DNA from: JALZDI01 sp036259355
GTDB taxonomy: Bacteria; Actinomycetota; Actinomycetes; Propionibacteriales; Nocardioidaceae
Reading direction: 5' to 3'
Length of the DNA stretch: 10,062 bases
NCBI GenBank assembly: GCA_036259355.1
Contig: DATABY010000211.1
Span: forward strand, 1-10,062
A program made the position numbers and the translations under genes. Position 1 is the first letter of the stretch, and every line of letters begins with the position of its first letter. The notes beneath the pieces were generated by a model. That model was not told the DNA's origin and did not search any database. It was given only the letters and a program-made list of their open reading frames with translations. Below are positions 5,396 through 10,062 of the stretch, piece after piece.

Positions 5396-6031
5396 TCAGG
5401 CCGAGCGGCGCTTCGCGGCCAGGAGGGGCCGCACCCGGGCGACGAACTCGCGCGGGTTGTCGGTCCAGAAACTGATCTCGGCGATCTCCATGTCGCCCTT
5501 CCTGGTCTGCACCCACATCGGCCGGCGCAGCTTCGCGTGCACGTTGACCCGCCCGGACGTCGCCACCTGCAGGTCGGTGCCGCCGGCCGTCTCCCGAGGC
5601 TGCAGCGTCCATACCGACGAGTCGAGGGCGCGGTCCTGGTAGCCGATCGAGTCGATGGCGGCCCACGGGACGTGGATGTCGTGCATGGCGCCGTTGCGTA
5701 CGCGCAGCACCTTCTCGCCGACCAGGTGGGGGTACGTCCGAAGCCCGGCCAGCATGCCGAGCATCCACAGCAGACCCCAGATGCCGATCACCAGGCCGAC
5801 GATGCGGACGGTGTCCCAGGGGATGAGCACGTGGACCAGCGGCAGCTCCATCGCCGACGCGAAGATCCACAGCCAGATGACGGGAGTGGCGTTCTGCGCA
5901 TACCCCACCGGCTCGGTGCCCTCGGGAACGCTGGGCCGGCGAGCGACCCATCGGAGCAGGCTCTTGTAGATGTTGAGCTCGAACACCAGCGCGTGCTTGG
6001 CGAGGGAGGCGAGCCGGCGCAGGTCAGGCAC
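5396..6031 (-). CDS. Membrane protein with two TM helices and a PH-like cytosolic part
   Basis: A 211-aa protein. A cytosolic N-terminal region (residues 1-48) is followed by two membrane helices at about 51-70 and 76-96. The soluble C-terminal part (about 100-211) has strands such as EKVLRVRNGAMHDIHVPWAAIDSIGY (about 106-131) and AEISFWTDNPREFVARVRPLL. The strand pattern after two TM helices recalls bacterial PH (DUF304-like) proteins, but this is a weak likeness and no function can be given. The start is GTG at 6031 and overlaps the 3' end of the upstream MarR gene by 8 nt, which points to co-transcription and translational coupling. It may be the main target or partner of that regulator (inference). 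The length and mixed hydrophobicity make it clearly coding. Confidence 0.78.
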   Translation of the reverse strand: MPDLRRLASLAKHALVFELNIYKSLLRWVARRPSVPEGTEPVGYAQNATPVIWLWIFASAMELPLVHVLIPWDTVRIVGLVIGIWGLLWMLGMLAGLRTYPHLVGEKVLRVRNGAMHDIHVPWAAIDSIGYQDRALDSSVWTLQPRETAGGTDLQVATSGRVNVHAKLRRPMWVQTRKGDMEIAEISFWTDNPREFVARVRPLLAAKRRSA

Positions 6032-6512
6032 GGCGGTGCTCCGCCGTCGCCGGCTTGGTGGTCTCGGGCTGCGTGGTCACGAGGCCGCGCAGCCTCTCCA
6101 CGACCACGCCCAGCCCCTTCGTGAGGTCGTCGAGCTGCCCGGCGGGCATGTCGCCGAAGAGCAGCTCAGCGAACTCCTGCTGCCCTGCCTTCATCTCGAC
6201 CATGACCGACGAGCCGTGGTGGGTCAGCGTTACCAGGGTGGCGCGCCGGTCGGTGGGATGCGGCTCCCGGGTGACGAAGCCGGTGACGACGAGCCCGTCG
6301 ACGAGGCCGGTGACGTTGCGGGGGCTCACCTTCAGGGCCTCCGCGAGCACCCGCTGCGTCGACGGGCCGCGGTGGAAGAGCTCCCAGAGCAGGTGCGTGC
6401 GCGAGGCGGTCAAGCCTTGGGCGGCCAACGACTGCGTCATGTCCTCGTTCACGAGTACGGCGAGCTCGAGCACCCGGTCGAGCGCCTCGACGCGTTTCTC
6501 CCGCTGGGTCAT
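6024..6512 (-). CDS. MarR-family transcriptional regulator (second)
   Basis: A 162-aa MarR protein. After the N-terminal dimerisation helix (about residues 8-32, LDRVLELAVLVNEDMTQSLA), ASRTHLLWELFHRGPSTQ leads into the winged helix. The recognition helix is about 62-79 (VSPRNVTGLVDGLVVTGFV) and the wing has HPTDRRATLVTLTHHG (85-100). There is no cysteine, so redox sensing by thiols is excluded. The ATG at 6512 has no ribosome site, but TAGGCT lies 6 nt upstream, so a leaderless mRNA is likely. It forms an overlapping two-gene unit with the downstream membrane protein. Repeats of ACTTC/GAAG upstream (6532-6555) may be its operator. It differs from the MarR at 345-845 over most of its length, so the two are not recent duplicates. 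Confidence 0.92.
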   Translation of the reverse strand: MTQREKRVEALDRVLELAVLVNEDMTQSLAAQGLTASRTHLLWELFHRGPSTQRVLAEALKVSPRNVTGLVDGLVVTGFVTREPHPTDRRATLVTLTHHGSSVMVEMKAGQQEFAELLFGDMPAGQLDDLTKGLGVVVERLRGLVTTQPETTKPATAEHRRA

Positions 6513-6518
6513 ATCGTG

Positions 6519-6524
6519 AGCCTA
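6519..6524 (-). promoter_or_regulatory. -10 element of the second marR gene (leaderless)
   Basis: TAGGCT on the minus strand (6524 to 6519) ends 6 nt before the ATG at 6512, with the same hexamer and spacing as in front of the first MarR gene. Just upstream, 6532-6555 carries ACTTC twice and the small inverted repeat GAAG-GAA-CTTC, which could bind the regulator itself. Confidence 0.45.
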
Positions 6525-6586
6525 CATCATCAGGAAGGAACTTCACTAAAACTTCCCGGACCCTGGGCGACCGCTGGGCGTCGTCG

Positions 6587-7294
6587 TCAGCCGAGCAGCC
6601 GCTCGATCCTCGCCCTCAGCTCGTCGAGGTCCGCGTCGGTGCGCAGCAGGACCACCGCGGTACCGGCCCCCGGACGGCGTGCAGCGCGCGCGAACAGGTC
6701 CGCGACCTCGGTCATCGCTGTCTCGAACTCCGCCCGCGGTTCGGACGTGTCGCCTCGAAGCCATCGCCGGAGCACGTGGTTGTGCGCGGACACCACGGCG
6801 TTGGCCATCAGCTCGGCCCGGAGCGCGGTCTCCGCCCCGCCGCCCATCCAGTGGTGGATGAAGTCCGCGAACAGCCGCTCGTACCGCTGGATGCCGGCGC
6901 GCTCCCGGTCGCGCAGCGCCGGGACCGTCCTGGTGAGCGCATACCTGCGCCGCGCGCGGTCGCCCTCCTCGAGGTAGTGCAGCAGCACCAGCCGCGCGGC
7001 CTCCGAGACCGCGACCACGGCCGTCTCCGGCGTCGATGCCCACAACCGCTCGCTGATCGCGCTGAGCAACCGGTCGTGGTCGGGGAAGATCACGTGCTCC
7101 TTGGAGCCGAAGTTACGGAAGAACGTCGTACGCCCGACTCCGGCGCGCTCGGCGATGTCCTCGACCGTGGTGTGCTCGAACCCGCGCTCGTCGAACAGGC
7201 TGAACGCGGCCTCGATCAGGCGGTCCTTCGCAGCTCCCACGTCGCGCGCCTTGCCTCTCCCGGGTACCGTCAGCGCAATGGTACTCAGTACCAT
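6587..7294 (-). CDS. TetR-family transcriptional regulator
   Basis: A 235-aa TetR repressor. A basic N-terminal arm (PGRGKARDVG, residues 11-20) precedes helix 1 (AKDRLIEAAFSLFDERGFEHTT) and the helix-turn-helix TVEDIAERAGVGRTTFFRNF (43-62), ending in the usual FGSKEHV. The C-terminal ligand domain is of ordinary length and ends RARIERLLG. It is divergent from the 3-hydroxybutyryl-CoA dehydrogenase/acyl-CoA dehydrogenase pair and probably represses it, with an acyl-CoA as a likely effector (inference). ATG 7294 is chosen because it keeps the family-like arm. It lies inside a perfect 17-bp palindrome, so the repressor would sit on its own start codon. GTG at 7240 (217 aa) is an alternative. 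Downstream, 42 nt separate its stop from the next minus-strand -35 region. Confidence 0.9.
   Translation of the reverse strand: MVLSTIALTVPGRGKARDVGAAKDRLIEAAFSLFDERGFEHTTVEDIAERAGVGRTTFFRNFGSKEHVIFPDHDRLLSAISERLWASTPETAVVAVSEAARLVLLHYLEEGDRARRRYALTRTVPALRDRERAGIQRYERLFADFIHHWMGGGAETALRAELMANAVVSAHNHVLRRWLRGDTSEPRAEFETAMTEVADLFARAARRPGAGTAVVLLRTDADLDELRARIERLLG
7278..7294. promoter_or_regulatory. TetR operator candidate (17-bp perfect palindrome)
   Basis: ATGGTACT-C-AGTACCAT is a perfect 8+1+8 inverted repeat in the divergent region. Its right end is the ATG of the TetR gene read on the minus strand. GGTACT-N-AGTACC symmetry is the usual shape of TetR-family operators. It also contains TACCAT in both directions, which could serve as -10 elements. 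Binding is inferred. Confidence 0.7.
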
Positions 7295-7310
7295 GCAAGC
7301 GGTATCCAGT

Positions 7311-7326
7311 CCCCACCATGGTGGGG
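7311..7326. promoter_or_regulatory. Second perfect palindrome in the TetR divergent region
   Basis: CCCCACCATGGTGGGG is a perfect 16-bp palindrome, 16 bp after the first, in the leader of the dehydrogenase operon. It shares the ACCAT/ATGGT words with operator 1 but in the opposite arrangement. It may be a second regulator site or, with no loop bases, a weak RNA hairpin or a chance GC palindrome. Confidence 0.45.
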
Positions 7327-7366
7327 GCACGGGGTTGGAGCACGGGATCGGAGAGGGAGAGGGAGC

Positions 7367-8212
7367 ATGGACAAGATCGGTGTGGCCGGCTGCGGGCTGA
7401 TGGGCGCCGGCATCGCGGAGGTCTGCGGAAGAGCGGGCCTCGACGTCGTGGTGGCGGAGACCAGTCCGGCGGCAGCCGATGCCGGCCGGGCACGGCTGGA
7501 GAAGTCGCTGAACCGTGCCGAGGCGAGAGGCAAGATCACCAGCGCCGAAGAGGTGCTCCGCCGGATCCGCGTGGGCGACGACCTGGGAGCCCTCGCCGAC
7601 CGCGACTTCGTGGTCGAGGCGATCGTGGAGGACGAGCAGGCCAAGGTGGACCTCTTCGCCCGGCTCGACACGATCGTCACCTCGCCGGACGCGGTGCTTG
7701 CGTCGAACACCTCCTCGATCCCGATCATGAAGCTCGCGGTCGCCACCTCCCGGCCGAGCCACGTCCTCGGCGTGCACTTCTTCAACCCCGTGCCGGTGCT
7801 GTCGCTGGTGGAGCTGGTGCCGAGCCTGCTGACCGCCGAGGAGACGACCGAGCGCGCCCGCTCGTTCGTGCAGGGCGCGCTGGGCAAGCATGCGATCGAC
7901 TCCCAGGACCGAGCGGGGTTCGTGGTCAACGCGCTGCTGGTCCCGTTCGTGCTGTCCGCGATCCGGATGCTCGAATCGGGCTTCGCGACGGCGGAGGACA
8001 TCGACGAGGGGCTCGTCCGCGGTGCCGCCCATCCACAGGGTCCGCTTGCCCTGGCCGACCTGATCGGCCTGGACACCACCAAGGCGGTGGCCGAGTCGCT
8101 CTACGAGGAGTTCAAGGAGCCCCTCTACGCACCGCCGCCCCTGCTGGCCCGCATGGTGGACGCCGGCCTGCTCGGCCGCAAGACCGGCCGCGGCTTCTAC
8201 ACCTACGACTGA
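7367..8212 (+). CDS. fadB2: 3-hydroxybutyryl-CoA dehydrogenase (FadB2-like)
   Basis: A 281-aa cytosolic enzyme that oxidises (S)-3-hydroxybutyryl-CoA to acetoacetyl-CoA with NAD(P)+, in short-chain beta-oxidation or in reverse in butyryl/PHB metabolism. The Rossmann motif GCGLMGAG lies at residues 8-15. Substrate and catalytic positions are Ser116 in SNTSS, His137 in HFFNP, Glu149 and Asn188 in GFVVNALL, matching the Ser-His-Glu-Asn set of the family. It ends with GRGFYTYD. The length is typical and the sequence recalls mycobacterial FadB2 closely. The ATG at 7367 is preceded by repeated GGGAGAGG purine blocks (7351-7365). A longer open frame upstream is antisense to TetR and is not coding. 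It is divergent from TetR and 12 nt upstream of the acyl-CoA dehydrogenase gene, with which it forms an operon. Confidence 0.94.
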   Translation: MDKIGVAGCGLMGAGIAEVCGRAGLDVVVAETSPAAADAGRARLEKSLNRAEARGKITSAEEVLRRIRVGDDLGALADRDFVVEAIVEDEQAKVDLFARLDTIVTSPDAVLASNTSSIPIMKLAVATSRPSHVLGVHFFNPVPVLSLVELVPSLLTAEETTERARSFVQGALGKHAIDSQDRAGFVVNALLVPFVLSAIRMLESGFATAEDIDEGLVRGAAHPQGPLALADLIGLDTTKAVAESLYEEFKEPLYAPPPLLARMVDAGLLGRKTGRGFYTYD

Positions 8213-8224
8213 CCGGGGCTTCGC

Positions 8225-9388
8225 ATGGGCGACATCGACTTCGACCTGTTCCGCACGTCCGAGGACCACGAGGAGCTCCGCCGTGCGGTCCGCGCGGTCG
8301 CCGAGGACAAGGTCGCGCCGTACGCCGCCGAGGTCGACGAGAACTCGTCCTTTCCGAAGGTGGCCTACGACGTGCTCCGGGCGGCGGACTTCCACGCCCC
8401 GCACATCCCGGAGCAGTACGACGGGGTGGGCGCCGACGCCCTCGCGACCTGCATCCTCATCGAGGAGGTCGCCCGTGTCTGCGCGTCGAGCTCGCTGATC
8501 CCGGCGGTGAACAAGCTCGGCACCATGCCGCTGCTGATCGCCGGCTCGCCCGAGCTCAAGGCCAAGTACCTTCCGCCGGTCGCCCGTGGCGACGCGCTGT
8601 TCTCGTATGCGCTGTCGGAGCGAGAGGCGGGCAGCGACACCGCCTCGATGAGGACGCGGGCCACCCCGGACGGTGACGGCTGGGTCCTGAACGGGCAGAA
8701 GTCGTGGATCACCAACGCCGGCGAGTCGGAGTACTACACCGTGCTCGCCGTCACCGACCCCGACGGCCGACGCGGTGCCAACGTCAGCGCCTTCGTCGTC
8801 GAGCGGTCCGACGAGGGCTTCGGCTTCGGCGAACCCGAGCGCAAGCTGGGGATCAAGGGCTCACCGACCCGGGAGCTGCACCTCGACAGGGTGCGCATCC
8901 CGGGCGACCGCATGGTCGGTCGCCCGGGGGACGGGCTCAAGATCGCGCTGCGAACGCTCGACCACACGCGCGTGACCATCGGGGCACAGGCACTCGGCAT
9001 CGCCCAGGGCGCGCTGGATCACGCCGTGGGCTACGTGAAGGAGCGCCGGCAGTTCGGCCAGCGAATCGCCGACTTCCAGGGGGTGCAGTTCATGCTCGCC
9101 GACATGGCGATGGCCGTGGAGGCGGCACGGCAGATGGTCTACGCCGCGGCGGCGAAGTCCGAGCGCGGCGACGCGGACCTGTCGTTCTTCGGAGCCGCGG
9201 CGAAGTGCTATGCCTCGGATGCCGCGATGCAGGTGACCACCGACGCCGTACAGCTGCTCGGCGGGTACGGGTACACCCGTGACTTCCCCGTCGAGCGCAT
9301 GATGCGTGACGCGAAGATCACCCAGATCTACGAGGGAACGAACCAGATCCAGCGGGTCGTGATGGCCCGGGAGCTGCTGAGGCGCTGA
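8225..9388 (+). CDS. Acyl-CoA dehydrogenase (short-chain, FadE25-like)
   Basis: A 387-aa FAD enzyme that introduces the trans-2 double bond in acyl-CoA, passing electrons to ETF. Both family signatures are present: YALSEREAGSD (residues 128-138) and QLLGGYGYTRDFPVERMMRD (343-362). The catalytic base is Glu370 in QIYEGTNQIQR, the position used by short- and medium-chain enzymes. RRQFGQRI (274-281) supports FAD contacts across the tetramer. The sequence resembles mycobacterial FadE25 closely over its whole length, so a short-chain (butyryl-CoA-like) substrate is likely. Its start lies 12 nt after the dehydrogenase stop, with a weak GGGG ribosome site at 8215-8218. Together the two genes cover two oxidation steps of the same cycle; the hydratase and thiolase must be encoded elsewhere. 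The 3' 71 nt overlap the convergent membrane-protein gene. Confidence 0.95.
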   Translation: MGDIDFDLFRTSEDHEELRRAVRAVAEDKVAPYAAEVDENSSFPKVAYDVLRAADFHAPHIPEQYDGVGADALATCILIEEVARVCASSSLIPAVNKLGTMPLLIAGSPELKAKYLPPVARGDALFSYALSEREAGSDTASMRTRATPDGDGWVLNGQKSWITNAGESEYYTVLAVTDPDGRRGANVSAFVVERSDEGFGFGEPERKLGIKGSPTRELHLDRVRIPGDRMVGRPGDGLKIALRTLDHTRVTIGAQALGIAQGALDHAVGYVKERRQFGQRIADFQGVQFMLADMAMAVEAARQMVYAAAAKSERGDADLSFFGAAAKCYASDAAMQVTTDAVQLLGGYGYTRDFPVERMMRDAKITQIYEGTNQIQRVVMARELLRR

Positions 9389-9977
9389 GGCGGCCCACGA
9401 CCAGCACACCGGCGAGGACGGCCCCCGCGGTGCCCAGGGCCTGGTCAGCGAGGGTGTCCTCGTACGCCGTCGCCAGCTCGGTCCCGTGGCGGATGAAGGT
9501 GTACCACTCGCCGAGCTCCCAGCCCAGCGCCAGGACCGCGCCGATGCCGGCGACGAGCATGCCCACCGCCCAGGCGGGTGTGATTCTCTTCAGCATGAGG
9601 AGAAGACCGATGCCGCTGCAGAGCAGGAACCAGTTGGCGAAGTGGTTGGCGTCGTCCCACCAGACGACGCTGTCGTACAGGTTGAGCGTGTTGCCGGTGA
9701 CGTCGACGAGGAACGGCGCCATGATCAGCGCGAACGCGGTCCACGGCACGGATGCCCACGCGGTGTCCGGTCGGAGACGGCGGAGCAGGAACCACCCCGC
9801 GGGCACGAGCAGCATCAGCAACGGATAGGCCACCAGGCGCGCGCCGAAGCCCTTGCCGGCGAACTGCGGGAGGTCGGTGGCGAACGTCGCGACGAGCAGC
9901 TGGCCGACCGTGGCCACGAAGATGAGGATGGTGACGGTGAACGCGCGCGGCGGCGAACCGACCCGTTGCTGTGGCAT
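9318..9977 (-). CDS. Six-TM membrane protein, DUF2238/YjdF-like
   Basis: A 219-aa protein with about six hydrophobic helices (residues 13-33, 46-66, 77-95, 113-130, 136-154, 178-196). The polar motif WWDDANHFANW (106-116) and LGWELGEWYTFIRHGTE (151-167) followed by YEDTLADQALGTAGAVLAG (172-190) recall the DUF2238/YjdF family, which has a conserved W-D-x-x-x-H-F, an E-x-x-E-W and a D-x-x-x-D pattern in its helices. The molecular role of that family is unknown. ATG 9977 is chosen because the upstream 27 codons of the open frame (to 10058) are polar and lack family features. GACACT lies 6 nt before it, as a possible leaderless -10. The last ~23 residues, Pro/Ser/Arg-rich, are encoded opposite the 3' end of the acyl-CoA dehydrogenase gene. 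Confidence 0.75.
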   Translation of the reverse strand: MPQQRVGSPPRAFTVTILIFVATVGQLLVATFATDLPQFAGKGFGARLVAYPLLMLLVPAGWFLLRRLRPDTAWASVPWTAFALIMAPFLVDVTGNTLNLYDSVVWWDDANHFANWFLLCSGIGLLLMLKRITPAWAVGMLVAGIGAVLALGWELGEWYTFIRHGTELATAYEDTLADQALGTAGAVLAGVLVVGRLSASAAPGPSRPAGSGSFPRRSG

Positions 9978-10062
9978 GGCACCAGTGTCGCCGATCCGAG
10001 CGGACCCGGTGGGCCGAACGCGACTATGGGCGGGGCTCACGACAGCACAGGCCCCCACCGTC

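Noticed and set aside
4902..5951. A 349-codon minus-strand frame across the hypothetical and membrane-protein genes
   Set aside because: It is mostly Arg/His/Pro-rich with no domain and overlaps two better-supported genes in other frames.
6776..7366. In-frame upstream extension of the 3-hydroxybutyryl-CoA dehydrogenase frame
   Set aside because: It is antisense to TetR and low in family features. The Rossmann start MDKIGVAGCG and purine-rich ribosome site define the start at 7367.
6587..8404. A 605-codon open frame on the minus strand
   Set aside because: Only the last 235 codons (from 7294) are TetR. The rest is antisense to the 3-hydroxybutyryl-CoA dehydrogenase gene, is rich in Arg/His/Gly/Val and has no domain; it is a GC-driven shadow.
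1..10062. CRISPR arrays, rRNA genes and complete IS elements
   Set aside because: No regularly spaced direct repeats, no rRNA-like segments, no transposase and no paired terminal inverted repeats were seen.

Overview
This is a high-GC window with strong G/C bias at third codon positions. Its gene content (FadB2-like and FadE25-like enzymes, an actinobacterial-type integrase fragment, a CCA-encoding tRNA-Tyr fragment, several apparently leaderless genes) fits an actinomycete. A Nocardioides-like soil or pollutant-degrading genus would suit, but the genus cannot be fixed from sequence alone.

Left part (about 1-3763). A MarR-family repressor (345-845, minus) is divergent from a plus-strand run: a DoxX-like membrane protein, a LigB/YgiD-type (class III) ring-opening dioxygenase, a VOC/glyoxalase-fold protein, an F420:NADP-reductase-like Rossmann protein and a DUF2218 protein. 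The intergenic region carries two exact copies of the 12-bp palindrome TTCAACGTTGAA plus a degenerate third copy, spaced 22 and 33 bp centre to centre, around a recognisable promoter. MarR + DoxX + VOC + dioxygenase + reductase resembles the quinone/catechol-responsive systems of Firmicutes (MhqR-MhqNOP, CatDE). I infer an electrophile or aromatic detoxification cassette. The first 344 bases hold no gene I can support.

Middle (3951-4823). This is the scar of an integrative element. A Nudix hydrolase gene (minus) and a tyrosine integrase gene (plus) have both lost their 5' ends and meet head to head at about 4310-4330. Just past the integrase stop lies a 54-nt fragment of tRNA-Tyr, from the anticodon loop to CCA, with no 5' half. 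This is what an integrase attachment site (attR) looks like. It implies that the DNA to the left, perhaps including the MarR cassette, came in on an island, and that an intact tRNA-Tyr lies further left outside the window.

Right part (4824-10062). This looks like chromosomal backbone: an unrecognised 127-aa protein (GTG start), then a minus-strand pair made of a second MarR regulator and an overlapping two-TM membrane protein. Next is a TetR regulator (minus) divergent from a short-chain beta-oxidation pair: 3-hydroxybutyryl-CoA dehydrogenase (FadB2-like) and acyl-CoA dehydrogenase (FadE25-like). The divergent region holds a perfect 17-bp palindrome overlapping the tetR start and a second perfect 16-bp palindrome. 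A six-TM membrane protein (minus) converges on, and overlaps, the 3' end of the acyl-CoA dehydrogenase gene.

The most interesting points are the phased MarR operator array with its detoxification cassette, the attR/tRNA-Tyr scar with its double truncation seam, and the palindrome pair at the TetR divergon. I did not find a clearly new type of biological system.
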